Shown here in pieces: positions 8,979 through 17,431 of a DNA stretch of 64,000 nt (position 1 is the first letter of the stretch; each line of letters begins with the position of its first letter). The stretch comes from Sulfuricella denitrificans skB26 (GTDB taxonomy: Bacteria > Pseudomonadota > Gammaproteobacteria > Burkholderiales > Sulfuricellaceae): the NCBI RefSeq assembly GCF_000297055.2, contig NC_022357.1, positions 1,426,001 to 1,490,000 on the forward strand. The letters are read 5' to 3'. The position numbers and the translations under genes are program-made. The notes under the pieces are model-generated. The model ran no database searches, was not told the DNA's origin, and saw nothing but the letters and a program-made list of their open reading frames with translations.

Positions 8979-10171
8979 TTAACCTTGCCTACCGCGATAT
9001 CGCCAATGGTTTTGGCCGCTATATGCTCACCAGCCTGGGGCTGGGGCTGCTGATCGGCGTGACCCTGACCATGGCTGGGGTGTATCGCGGTATGGTGGAT
9101 GATGCCAGGGCCTTGATCAACGGCAGTGCTACCGATATCTGGGTGGTACAGCGCCACACTCTTGGGCCCTACGCAGAATCCTCCACCCTGCACGATGATG
9201 CCTGGCGCGGCATCGTTGGTTTGCCCGGGGTGGCTGAAACGGGCAATGTGGCCTACCTCACCATGCAGGTGAAGCACAGGGACAAGGATGTGCGGGTGAT
9301 GATTGCCGGCTTCGAATCGGGCAAGCCGGGCGAGCCGATGAGGCTGGTGGCTGGCAGGCCGGTGACGCGCTCTCATTACGAAGCGGTGGCGGACATCAAG
9401 ACCGGCTTTCAGATTGGCGACAGGGTGCGCATCCGTCGCCACGAATACACCGTTGTCGGTCTGACCAGCCGCATGGTGTCGTCGGGCGGCGACCCGATGT
9501 TGTTTATCACCCTCAAGGATGCCCAGGAAGTGCAGTTTCTCAAGGATAACGACGCCATTGTCGGCGACCGCGAACGGCTGGCGGCCAACCCGCAGTTTAA
9601 TCGCCCTGGCGTACCCGGCTTGCTCAGCGCGGTGGAGGCCGACCGCTTTTCCAACCATAACGTCAATGCCGTGCTGGTGCGCGTTGCTCCTGGCACGGAC
9701 ACGCGCCTGGTGGCGGATAACATCCTGCGCTGGAAGCATCTGCAGGCTTACACTCGCGCCGATATGGATCAAATTCTGGTGGCCAAGCTGATCGCCACCT
9801 CGGCCAAGCAGATCGGCCTGTTCCTGGTGATTCTGACGGTGGTGAGCACTGCTATCGTCGCACTCACCGTGTATACCATGACCATGGGCAAGATCAAGGA
9901 AATCGCCGTGCTCAAGCTGATCGGCGCAAAAAACCGGGTGATCGTCGCGATGATCCTGCAACAAGCGCTGGGACTGGGCGTGATCGGCTTTGTCATCGGC
10001 AAGACGGTGGCAACCTTCTGGGCGCCGATTTTTCCGAAATATGTGCTGCTGGAGATGAGCGACGCCGGTCGTGCCTTTGCCATCACCATCGTGATCTGCA
10101 CACTGGCGAGCATTCTCGCTATTCGCGCCGCGCTCAAGGTCAGTCCGGCGACGGCGATCGGGGGCGGTTGA
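8975..10171 (+). CDS. FtsX/MacB-type ABC transporter permease (DevC-like)
   Basis: A 398-residue permease with one N-terminal membrane helix (about residues 15-36), a long periplasmic region, and three membrane helices in the last 130 residues, the typical MacB/FtsX topology. The ATG at 8975 overlaps the adaptor stop; an open frame extends upstream but inside the adaptor gene. Proteins of this type act as mechanotransmitters with an adaptor and a TolC channel. Confidence 0.86.
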   Translation: MINLAYRDIANGFGRYMLTSLGLGLLIGVTLTMAGVYRGMVDDARALINGSATDIWVVQRHTLGPYAESSTLHDDAWRGIVGLPGVAETGNVAYLTMQVKHRDKDVRVMIAGFESGKPGEPMRLVAGRPVTRSHYEAVADIKTGFQIGDRVRIRRHEYTVVGLTSRMVSSGGDPMLFITLKDAQEVQFLKDNDAIVGDRERLAANPQFNRPGVPGLLSAVEADRFSNHNVNAVLVRVAPGTDTRLVADNILRWKHLQAYTRADMDQILVAKLIATSAKQIGLFLVILTVVSTAIVALTVYTMTMGKIKEIAVLKLIGAKNRVIVAMILQQALGLGVIGFVIGKTVATFWAPIFPKYVLLEMSDAGRAFAITIVICTLASILAIRAALKVSPATAIGGG

Positions 10172-10896
10172 TGGCTAATCATGCAGAGAAGCCGGCGATC
10201 AAGCTGGAGGGGCTGGTCAAGCGCTACGGCAGCGGCAGCAGCGCGGTGGAGGCACTGAAAGGGGTGGACATGGAAGTCTATCCCGGCGAGGTGGTCGGCC
10301 TGCTCGGCCCCAGCGGCTCCGGCAAGACCACCCTGCTGCAATGCCTGGGTGCGGTGATCGACCCGACGGCCGGGCGCATCACGCTGGGCGGTGACGTCAC
10401 CTTCGACGATGACTGGAAAATTTCCGATCTGCGCGAATTGCGCCGCGACCGCATCGGTTTCATCTTCCAGGCGCCCTATCTGATTCCCTTTCTCGATGCC
10501 ACGGAAAACGTTTCGCTGTTGCCGATGCTGGCCGGCAAATCGAACAAAGAGTCAACCGCCCGTGCCATGGACCTGTTCAAGGTGCTGGATATCGCCCATC
10601 GAGCCGGAGCAAGGATATCCGAACTCTCCGGCGGAGAAGCGCAACGCGTGGCGATTGCCCGCGCCCTCGCCAACAATCCGCCGATCATACTCGCTGACGA
10701 GCCGACTGCGCCGCTGGACGGCAAGCGTTCCCTTACCGTAATGAGCATGCTCAACGAACTGGCGGTGCAGTATCGAACCGCAATCATCGTCGTCACTCAC
10801 GACGACAACATCATTCCCACCTTCAAACGTCTCTACCGCATTCGCGATGGGCGGGCGCATGAAGAGGCGGGGGAGGGAAGGTCATTCGAAGTGTAG
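10171..10896 (+). CDS. ABC transporter ATP-binding protein (LolD/MacB/DevA type)
   Basis: A 241-residue ATPase with Walker A GPSGSGKTT, signature LSGGEAQRVAIARAL and Walker B IILADEPTAPLDG; the last is usually DEPTANLD. The ATG at 10171 shares its A with the permease stop; a TTG three bases earlier is less likely. It powers the permease encoded just upstream. Confidence 0.9.
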   Translation: MANHAEKPAIKLEGLVKRYGSGSSAVEALKGVDMEVYPGEVVGLLGPSGSGKTTLLQCLGAVIDPTAGRITLGGDVTFDDDWKISDLRELRRDRIGFIFQAPYLIPFLDATENVSLLPMLAGKSNKESTARAMDLFKVLDIAHRAGARISELSGGEAQRVAIARALANNPPIILADEPTAPLDGKRSLTVMSMLNELAVQYRTAIIVVTHDDNIIPTFKRLYRIRDGRAHEEAGEGRSFEV

Positions 10897-10993
10897 TAAT
10901 CTGAATGGAGATAACCGTGTGAGAAGAGAGCGCTGAGCAAGAACAGAAGGAACGTCGATTGACGATGGGCTGAAATCATTCAGGAGAAAATTT

Positions 10994-11515
10994 ATGCATT
11001 CGTTTTTTATCAAGGCAATTCGCCTCGTGGCAACAACCGGAATCGTACTGAGTTTGACCGTGGCGGGCAGGGTGGTATCGGCACAGGACCATGACCACGG
11101 GCATGAGCATGGTGCATCTTCCGGCGCGCCCTCGGCCCTGGCACTCAATCAGGGCAGGAAATGGCCGACCGATGCCAGCCTGCGTCAGGGCATGAGCCAA
11201 ATTCGTAATGCGATGGAAGAGCCGATGCCGGCCATTTATGCCGGCAAGGGCGATACCGCCCATTTTGAAATCCGGGCCAAAAGGGTGAATGAACAGATCG
11301 CCTTTATGGTGCAGAATTGCAAACTGGACAAGGACGCCGATACCATGCTCCATCTCGTGCTGGCGGAGATTATTGCCGGCGCGGAGGCGATGGAGGGAAA
11401 AAACAAAAAACTGGATAGACGCGGCGGCGCTGTAAAGGTGATCCACGCACTGGAAAACTACAACCGCTATTTCGATCATCCTGGCTGGCGGCCATTGAAT
11501 CCGGGAAAATTCTGA
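10994..11515 (+). CDS. Small exported protein with a His/Asp-rich N-terminus, function unknown
   Basis: A 173-residue protein with a signal peptide (cleavage near VVSAQ, residue 30) followed by a short His-rich stretch (DHDHGHEHG) that could bind metal. The rest is predicted mainly helical and has no CXXCH motif. AGGAG lies 8 bases before the ATG. It is 97 bases after the ABC ATPase gene and 3 bases before the metallo-beta-lactamase-fold gene, with which it is probably co-transcribed. I do not recognise a characterised family. Confidence 0.7.
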   Translation: MHSFFIKAIRLVATTGIVLSLTVAGRVVSAQDHDHGHEHGASSGAPSALALNQGRKWPTDASLRQGMSQIRNAMEEPMPAIYAGKGDTAHFEIRAKRVNEQIAFMVQNCKLDKDADTMLHLVLAEIIAGAEAMEGKNKKLDRRGGAVKVIHALENYNRYFDHPGWRPLNPGKF

Positions 11516-11518
11516 CCT

Positions 11519-12502
11519 ATGAGAAATTTAATCAAGTCTGCTGATCCCAAGGTAATGAAACTGCACCCCCTTACCAACATGCGCGGCCGCTTGATCGGCC
11601 TGTTCCTGTTTGTTTCCTGTATGGCGATGGGCAGTGCTTTTGCGTTGACCCTTACGCCGGTCAAGGTGGCGCCAGACGTTTATGCCTTTATCGGCGACAC
11701 CGGCGGGCGCACCTATGAAAATTACGGTATGAACGCTAATACCGGATTCATCGTCACTACTGGTGGGGTGGTGGTAATCGACAGCGGTGCGGGTTATCTG
11801 GCTGCCCAGGCCATGCACCGTGCCATCAAGCAAGTGACCCGGCAGCCGGTTAAGTATGTGGTGAATACCGGTGGCCAGGATCACCGCTGGCTCGGTAATG
11901 GTTATTTCAGGGAACAGGGTGCAGAAATCATCGCCGCCCGCCCGGCGCGCGCCGACATGGAACAGCGGGCCGGCATGCAACTCGACGCGCTACGGGTTGA
12001 CCTGAAAGAGCGGCTGGACGGTACCCAGCCGGTTTATCCTGATCGGCTATTCGAACAGCGCGAAACCTTGCGCCTTGGCGGCACCGAAATTCAACTGCAG
12101 TTTTTCTCCGGCGGCCACACGCCGGGCGACAGCGTGGTGTGGCTGCCAAAACAGAAAGTGCTGTTCTCGGGCGACCTGGTTTATGTCGATCGCCTGCTGG
12201 GCGTGCTGCCCTTCAGCAATAGCAGAAACTGGCTAGCCTCCTTCGAGCAGATGGAAAAGCTCAAGCCTAACAAGATCGTGCCCGGCCACGGCAAGGTGTG
12301 CGATCTCGATCTGGCGCAGCGCGATACCCGCGATTACCTGCGCCTGCTGCGCGGGCATATGCAGAAGGCGTACGATAGCGGGGCGGATCTGCAGACTGCG
12401 ATCGACAGCCTCGACCAGAAAGCTTTCTCACGATTGCAGAATTATGAAACCTTGAAAGGCGGCAATGCAAGCCGTGTTTACCTGGAGATTGAGGCGGAAT
12501 AA
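11519..12502 (+). CDS. Exported metallo-beta-lactamase-fold protein with altered metal site
   Basis: A 327-residue protein with an N-terminal export signal (hydrophobic segment LIGLFLFVSCMAMGSAFA, about residues 25-42; a later start at 11555 or 11579 is possible). The fold is clear: GFIVTTGGVVVIDSGAG, then GGHTPGDSVVWLP, LFSGDLVYVD and VPGHGKV. However, the HxHxDH zinc motif is replaced by GGQDHR at residues 118-123 (NTGGQDHRWLGN). The first metal site is therefore incomplete, and hydrolysis may be lost or changed. Partial copies of its 3' region recur at 13297-13360. Confidence 0.8.
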   Translation: MRNLIKSADPKVMKLHPLTNMRGRLIGLFLFVSCMAMGSAFALTLTPVKVAPDVYAFIGDTGGRTYENYGMNANTGFIVTTGGVVVIDSGAGYLAAQAMHRAIKQVTRQPVKYVVNTGGQDHRWLGNGYFREQGAEIIAARPARADMEQRAGMQLDALRVDLKERLDGTQPVYPDRLFEQRETLRLGGTEIQLQFFSGGHTPGDSVVWLPKQKVLFSGDLVYVDRLLGVLPFSNSRNWLASFEQMEKLKPNKIVPGHGKVCDLDLAQRDTRDYLRLLRGHMQKAYDSGADLQTAIDSLDQKAFSRLQNYETLKGGNASRVYLEIEAE

Positions 12503-12568
12503 GCGTTTTCCAGTAATGGGCACAACGTGCCCAACATGTTGGAAAATCGTGGTCCCCTGTTGTTCGGC

Positions 12569-12605
12569 GTTGGTGTTGGCCATCGACAAACGCGAAGGCA
12601 TGGCA
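12569..12605 (+). repeat. 37-base direct repeat, left copy: fragment of the relE-like 3' end
   Basis: This 37-base segment is identical to 13160-13196 inside the toxin gene. It lies upstream of the antitoxin, so it looks like what is left of a second toxin gene or of an unequal recombination event. Confidence 0.85.
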
Positions 12606-12670
12606 CAAATCTGTTGAAAATTGGTGTAATTAGCTCTATATTTGTAGCCAATAATTTAAGGATGAAAACC

Positions 12671-12922
12671 ATGGACACGATCTTCGCCGACTATTCAATC
12701 AGCATGTCCGAGTTCAAAAAAAACCCGGCGCAGGTACTGCGAACGGCAGGCGAGAAGCCGGTTGCCGTTCTCAATCATAATCGCCCCGCTTTCTACATGG
12801 TCACCCCGAAACTCTTCGAAGCCTTGGTCGAGGAACTGGCCGACCGGGATCTGGTGGATCTGGCGCGCCAGCGCTTGGCACGCAAGGATACGGCCATCGA
12901 GGTGGATGTTGACAATATCTGA
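12671..12922 (+). CDS. YefM/Phd-family antitoxin
   Basis: An 83-residue protein beginning MDTIFADYSISMSEFKKNP and carrying the Phd/YefM pattern, with a DNA-binding N-terminal half and an acidic C-terminal tail that would bind the toxin. AAGGA at 12657-12661 lies nine bases before the ATG at 12671; the ATG at 12662 has no room for a ribosome site. It overlaps the toxin start by 17 bases, the usual coupling in such pairs. It would neutralise the toxin and repress the operon. Confidence 0.85.
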   Translation: MDTIFADYSISMSEFKKNPAQVLRTAGEKPVAVLNHNRPAFYMVTPKLFEALVEELADRDLVDLARQRLARKDTAIEVDVDNI

Positions 12923-13241
12923 AGCCGTTCAAGACACGCCGAAATACCGGCTCAAATTCCTGCCGGAAGCACTGGAGGAATGGAATGCCCTCGATGGCAG
13001 CATCAAAGAGGTGCTGCGCAAGGCCCTCAAAAAACGTCTCGAACAGCCCCGCACTCCCGGTGCCCAACTGCACGCCGATCTTCGTGATTGCTACAAAATC
13101 AAACTGCGCAAGCAGGGATACCGTTTGGTCTATAGCGTCGAGGACGATGTCCTGGTCGTGTTGGTGTTGGCCATCGACAAACGCGAAGGCATGGCAGCCT
13201 ACCGATCAGCAGTCGAGCGCCTGCTCGCCGGCAAAAGTTAA
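12906..13241 (+). CDS. RelE/ParE-superfamily toxin
   Basis: A 111-residue protein, MLTISEAVQDTPKYRLKFLP onward. The pattern LPEALEEWNALDGSIKEVLRKALKKRL, then LHADLRDCYKIKLRKQGYRLVYSVEDD, is that of RelE-type mRNA interferases. The N-terminal dozen residues come from the overlap with the antitoxin gene. The 3' end contains the 37-base segment repeated at 12569-12605. Confidence 0.87.
   Translation: MLTISEAVQDTPKYRLKFLPEALEEWNALDGSIKEVLRKALKKRLEQPRTPGAQLHADLRDCYKIKLRKQGYRLVYSVEDDVLVVLVLAIDKREGMAAYRSAVERLLAGKS
13160..13196 (+). repeat. 37-base direct repeat, right copy, inside the toxin gene
   Basis: Identical to 12569-12605, 591 bases away in the same orientation. The two copies bracket the antitoxin gene and most of the toxin gene; recombination between them would delete the module. 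Confidence 0.85.
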
Positions 13242-13296
13242 CCGGGTTGTAAAGGGTAGCATTCGGCATAAATAAATCCGTTCCCTTTGTTCCGTC

Positions 13297-13360
13297 CGAT
13301 CGTCTGCTGGGAGTGTTGCCCTTCAGCAGCCGGGTTTACCTGGAGATCGAGGCGGAATAA
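13297..13360 (+). pseudogene. Remnant of the metallo-beta-lactamase-fold gene with internal deletion
   Basis: Bases 13297-13328 match 12187-12218 (29 of 32) and 13328-13360 match 12470-12502 (31 of 33), including the stop codon. The intervening 250 bases of the parent gene are missing. The differences show that it is not a recent copy. It lies just after the toxin gene, so copies of this gene's 3' end stand on both sides of the toxin-antitoxin pair. Confidence 0.8.
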
Positions 13361-13452
13361 TGACTTCACCGCTAAAACTTCAGAGCTGGGTAGGCTCCTC
13401 TCTCTCCATTCATCTGCCACGCAATTCAATTGTGGACTCCGCAATAACGCCA

Positions 13453-13480
13453 TTGCCATACCCATCAACATAGCTATACT
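13453..13480 (+). promoter_or_regulatory. Promoter of the Phd/PIN module
   Basis: TTGCCA (13453-13458) and TATACT (13475-13480) have a 16-base spacing, 34 bases before the antitoxin ATG. A TAGCT/AGCTA inverted repeat around the -10 may be the site for autoregulation. Confidence 0.5.
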
Positions 13481-13513
13481 GTACAAACCAGCTAGTTGAA
13501 GGGAGGTTGTGTC

Positions 13514-13789
13514 ATGAAAACTGTCACCTCGGTGGAAGCCCAGAATCGTTTTGGAGAGTTGCTGGACAACGCCCAGCGCGAACCGGTAACGATTACACGG
13601 CGTGGGCGCACGGTGGCGTTTCTGTTGTCGCCGGAGGATATGAAGGATTTGCTGGTTATTCGCCGCCAACGCGAGACGGCATTGGCGGATTTCGAAGATT
13701 TTTTTGCGCGAGCTGATGCTAAGTTGAGCGCGGATGCGGCCAAGCTGACCGATGCCGACATCACCCGGCTGGTCAATGAGCTTCGCTAA
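13514..13789 (+). CDS. Phd/YefM-type antitoxin of a PIN-domain pair
   Basis: A 91-residue protein with the type II antitoxin pattern MKTVTSVEAQNRFGELLDNA, then EPVTITRRGRTVAFLLSPED, followed by an acidic helical tail. GGGAGG lies seven bases before the ATG at 13514, which rules out the in-frame TTG at 13496. It overlaps the PIN gene start by 14 bases. Confidence 0.87.
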   Translation: MKTVTSVEAQNRFGELLDNAQREPVTITRRGRTVAFLLSPEDMKDLLVIRRQRETALADFEDFFARADAKLSADAAKLTDADITRLVNELR

Positions 13790-14201
13790 ACGGGTGGTGC
13801 TGGATACCAGCACGCTGATAGGCGCTGTATTGCGTCCACAATCCGTGCCCAGACAGGCTTTTCTGACGGCGCTAGCCAGCGCTACGCTGTGCGCCTCTCC
13901 TGCCGCGCTGGCCGAGCTGGAGCAGGTGCTGATGCGCGAGAAGCTTGATCGCTATATGGATCATGAAACCAGGGGGGATTTCCTGGCTCTGTATCGCAGC
14001 CATGCACGCTTGTTTCCGGTTTCCGAGGCCGATGAAACGGCCTTGCCGCAACCTTGCCGCGACCCACGCGACAACAAGTTCCTGGCGCTGGTCTTGTATT
14101 GTTCGGCTGATGTGCTGGTGTCCAGCGATGATGACCTGCTCACCTTGAACCCCTATCAGGGCATTCCGATTTTGACGCCCAAACAATATTGCGATGATTG
14201 A
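13776..14201 (+). CDS. PIN-domain toxin (putative RNase)
   Basis: A 141-residue PIN-domain protein. The acidic residues that would bind Mg2+ are visible in VVLDTSTLIGAV (D10), in DPRDNKFLALVL and in SSDDDLL. It belongs to the group of PIN proteins annotated as toxin components paired with Phd-like antitoxins. Translation is probably coupled to the antitoxin through the 14-base overlap. Confidence 0.85.
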   Translation: MSFAKRVVLDTSTLIGAVLRPQSVPRQAFLTALASATLCASPAALAELEQVLMREKLDRYMDHETRGDFLALYRSHARLFPVSEADETALPQPCRDPRDNKFLALVLYCSADVLVSSDDDLLTLNPYQGIPILTPKQYCDD

Positions 14202-14325
14202 GTACGCCAAAATTAACGGCGGCAACTCTGCCTGCACGCTGCGCTGACCGGGTAGAGGGTGTGAACGCCTCATGGTCTTACTGAAACTGTCCGCACATAG
14301 GGCAATCATATAAAAACCGGAAAAT

Positions 14326-17300
14326 ATGAGCCAACTCCTTATCAACGACTACCTCAAGCAGCTCGACCTGATCAAAAAGGTCAGCGGCAGTCATCGCGAA
14401 ACCATCGTCCGCGAAGCTTTCAAGGATTTGCTCAAAGCCTGGGGGCGTCAGCATAGCCTGGTGTTCCTGGCCGAATACCCGCTCAAAACCGCCACCAAAA
14501 GCAACATCGCCGTCGATGGCGCGCTGCTGCACGAACTGCGCATGCCGCTCGGCTACTGGGAAGCCAAAGACGAAAAAGACGACCTCGATAGCGAGATCGA
14601 AAAGAAATTCAAAAAGGGCTACCCGCAAGACAACATCATCTTTTCTGACGATGTCACTGCCGTTCTGGTGCAGAACAAGAACGAAGCCTTGCGCTGCGAC
14701 ATGACCGATACCGGGGCGCTGGCCAAGTTGCTCAAGCTGTTTTTCGGCTTCGAGCGCCCTGAAATCGCCGGCTTCCGCTCAGCGGTCGAACAGTTCAAAC
14801 AAGACCTGCCCGCCGTGCTGGACGCCCTGCGCCTGATGATCGAGCGCGAACACACCGCCAATGCGGGTTTCCGCAAGGCCGAGCAAAAATTCCTGGTGCA
14901 TGCGCAAGAGGCCATCAACCCCATCCTCACCGACGCCGATGTGCGCGAAATGCTGATCCAGCACATCCTCACCGAAGAAATCTTCGCCAAGGTGTTTGAC
15001 GACTCGGACTTCCACCAGCACAACAACGTGGCGCGCGAACTGTACGCGCTGGAGGCCGAGTTTTTCACCGGTAATCTGAAAAAACAGACCCTCAAAGGCC
15101 TCGAAACCTACTACGCCGCCATCCGCGCCGCTGCCGCACAAATCAGCAGCCACGGTGAAAAGCAAACCTTCCTCAAAGTTATCTACGAAAATTTCTACAA
15201 GGTTTATAACGCCAAGGCCGCCGACCGGCTGGGCGTGGTCTACACGCCCAACGAAATCGTGCGCTTCATGATCGATGGCGCCGACTGGCTCACCGAAAAA
15301 CACTTCGGCAAAAACCTGATCGACAAGGACGTGGAAATTCTCGATCCCGCCACTGGCACCGGCACCTTCATCAGCGAACTGCTGGAACATTTTCGCGGCC
15401 AGCCCGCCAAACTCAAGCACAAATATCTCAACGAGCTGCACGCCAACGAAGTCGCCATCCTGCCCTACTACGTCGCCAATCTGAATATCGAGTCCACCTA
15501 CGCCGCCATCACCGGCAACTACGAAGAATTCCCCAACCTGTGCTTTGTGGACACGCTGGATAACGTTGGCCTGCACACCTCGGCGCACGGCACCACAGCG
15601 GATTTGTTCGGCAGCGTAAGCGAAGAAAACGTCGCCCGCATCAAGCGGCAAAATAGCAAGCGCATCAGCGTCATCATCGGCAACCCGCCGTATAACGCCA
15701 ACCAGGCCAACGAAAACGACAACAACAAAAACCGCGAATACCCCGAGATAGACAAGCGCATCAAGGACACCTACATCCACGCCAGCACCGCGCAAAAGAC
15801 CAAGCTCTACGACATGTACGCGCGCTTTTTTCGCTGGGCCAGCGACAGATTAAGCGAGAACGGCGTACTGGCCTTCATCACCAACCGCAGCTTCATCGAG
15901 AGCCGAACCTTTGACGGCTTCCGCAAAACTGTAGCGCAGGAATTCAGCGACATTTACGTGGTGGACCTGGGTGGCGACGTGCGCGCCAACCCCAAACTCA
16001 GCGGCACCAAACACAACGTGTTCGGCATCCAGACCGGCGTGGCGATCAGCTTCTTCATCAAAAAAAGCCGCCCCCACTCCCGCACACGGGAGAAGCTTGG
16101 GGAGAGGGTGGCTCGGGTCTATTACGTGCGCCGCCCCGAGATGGAAACGGCAGAAGAAAAACTCGGTTTTCTCGCCAACCACGCCATGAGCAGCTTGAGC
16201 TTTGACGAAGTGCAGCCTGACAAGGCAAGCAACTGGGTGAATCTGACCAACAACGATTTTGATTCCTTGCTGCCGCTGGCGAGCAAGGAAACCAAGGCGG
16301 CGAAGACGGTAGGAAAAGAGCGGGCGATTTTCAAATTATTCAGCAATGGTATTAATACCGCACGCGATAGCTGGGTGACCGATGAATCTGCTGACATGCT
16401 CGCCGAAAAAGCCACGTTTTTCATCGAGCATTACGAAAAATATGGCCAGACTGCCAAATCCCACGACACAATCATTAAGTGGTCTCGTAACCTTAAGGTG
16501 AAGCTTGCGCGTAACGAACGCGAGCCCTTTAATAAATCGCAGATTGTGCCTTATGCTTATCGCCCGTATTTCGGCAATTTCCTGTACCAATCTGACTTGA
16601 TGATTGACGAACTCGGACAGTTGCCGGCGATGGTCCGTGGTGATAACTGGTTGATCGCCATGCCAGCCGCAGGGGACTTTCGTTGCCTCGCGACGGATCG
16701 CGCCTGCGACTTTCATTTCATCGGAGACTCGCGGGTTCTTTCGCTGCATCGCTACGACGAAGCTGGCAACCGCACCGACAACATCACCGACTGGGCGCTC
16801 AAGCAATTCCGGCAGCACTATGAAAGCCCCTCTCCCGCCAGCGGGAGAGGGAGGAACGTAGCGGGGGGAGAGGGTAAGGTGCAGAAGATCACCAAGCAAG
16901 CCATCTTCCACTATTGCTACGCCGTGCTGCATGATCCGCTGTACCGCGAAAAATATGCGCTGAATTTAAAACGAGAATTCCCTCGCATCCCGTTCTACGC
17001 CGACTTCTGGCAATGGACGGCGTGGGGCGAGGCTTTGATGTCGGTGCATATCGGCTACGAAGCGGTGGCGCCTTACCCGCTCCAGCGCAGCGATATCCCC
17101 GACGAAAAAGTCCGTGCCGCAGGCTTGCAACCCAAAGCCCTGCTGCGCGCCGACAAGGACGCAGGTAGCATCGCGTTGGATTCTGAGACCACGTTGCGCG
17201 GCATTCCACCCGATGCATGGGACTACAAGCTGGGCAACCGCTGTGCGCTGGAATGGGTGCTCGATCAGTACAAGGAAAAGAAACCGAAAGACCCCACCAT

Positions 17301-17430
17301 CCGCGAGAAATTCGACACTTACCGCTTCGCCGATTACAAGGAAAAAGTGATCGATCTGCTCACCCGCGTCACCACGGTGAGTGTGGAGACGATGCGGATT
17401 ACGCAGGCGATGAAAGGTGCGGAGCGCTGA
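14326..17430 (+). CDS. Single-polypeptide restriction-modification enzyme (N6-adenine methyltransferase with N-terminal nuclease)
   Basis: A 1034-residue protein. Residues D64 and E79-A-K81 (VDGALL then GYWEAKDEKDD) form a PD-(D/E)xK nuclease motif. The methyltransferase core has motif I DPATGTGTF (from D340) and the adenine N6 motif NPPY (N453-Y456). The last 500 residues are probably target recognition. There is no helicase domain, so it is closer to type IIG than to the helicase-bearing type ISP enzymes it otherwise resembles. Two short palindromic repeats are read in frame at about residues 582-595 and 835-850. It stands alone, without separate R, M or S genes, next to two toxin-antitoxin pairs. 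Confidence 0.82.
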   Translation: MSQLLINDYLKQLDLIKKVSGSHRETIVREAFKDLLKAWGRQHSLVFLAEYPLKTATKSNIAVDGALLHELRMPLGYWEAKDEKDDLDSEIEKKFKKGYPQDNIIFSDDVTAVLVQNKNEALRCDMTDTGALAKLLKLFFGFERPEIAGFRSAVEQFKQDLPAVLDALRLMIEREHTANAGFRKAEQKFLVHAQEAINPILTDADVREMLIQHILTEEIFAKVFDDSDFHQHNNVARELYALEAEFFTGNLKKQTLKGLETYYAAIRAAAAQISSHGEKQTFLKVIYENFYKVYNAKAADRLGVVYTPNEIVRFMIDGADWLTEKHFGKNLIDKDVEILDPATGTGTFISELLEHFRGQPAKLKHKYLNELHANEVAILPYYVANLNIESTYAAITGNYEEFPNLCFVDTLDNVGLHTSAHGTTADLFGSVSEENVARIKRQNSKRISVIIGNPPYNANQANENDNNKNREYPEIDKRIKDTYIHASTAQKTKLYDMYARFFRWASDRLSENGVLAFITNRSFIESRTFDGFRKTVAQEFSDIYVVDLGGDVRANPKLSGTKHNVFGIQTGVAISFFIKKSRPHSRTREKLGERVARVYYVRRPEMETAEEKLGFLANHAMSSLSFDEVQPDKASNWVNLTNNDFDSLLPLASKETKAAKTVGKERAIFKLFSNGINTARDSWVTDESADMLAEKATFFIEHYEKYGQTAKSHDTIIKWSRNLKVKLARNEREPFNKSQIVPYAYRPYFGNFLYQSDLMIDELGQLPAMVRGDNWLIAMPAAGDFRCLATDRACDFHFIGDSRVLSLHRYDEAGNRTDNITDWALKQFRQHYESPSPASGRGRNVAGGEGKVQKITKQAIFHYCYAVLHDPLYREKYALNLKREFPRIPFYADFWQWTAWGEALMSVHIGYEAVAPYPLQRSDIPDEKVRAAGLQPKALLRADKDAGSIALDSETTLRGIPPDAWDYKLGNRCALEWVLDQYKEKKPKDPTIREKFDTYRFADYKEKVIDLLTRVTTVSVETMRITQAMKGAER
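16070..16109 (+). repeat. Palindromic repeat read in frame inside the restriction-modification gene (copy 1)
   Basis: A CTCCCG/CGGGAG hairpin followed by GGGGAGAGGGT, the same scheme as the repeat at 16827. It encodes an extra low-complexity stretch (SRPHSRTREKLGERV) between two conserved-looking segments. Confidence 0.65.
16827..16874 (+). repeat. Palindromic repeat read in frame inside the restriction-modification gene (copy 2)
   Basis: CCCTCTCCCG and CGGGAGAGGG form a perfect 10-base stem with a 4-base loop, followed by GGGGGGAGAGGG. It encodes SPSPASGRGRNVAGGEG, a stretch that reads as repeat and not as protein. Confidence 0.75.
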
Positions 17431-17431
17431 A

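Noticed and set aside
8636-9964. Long open frame on the minus strand (442 codons)
   Set aside because: It lies opposite the adaptor and permease genes, is rich in His and Gln as such GC-rich shadows are, and matches no family.
12527-12670. N-terminal extension of the YefM-type antitoxin
   Set aside because: The extension is read from the duplicated toxin fragment; the ribosome site before 12671 fixes the shorter start.
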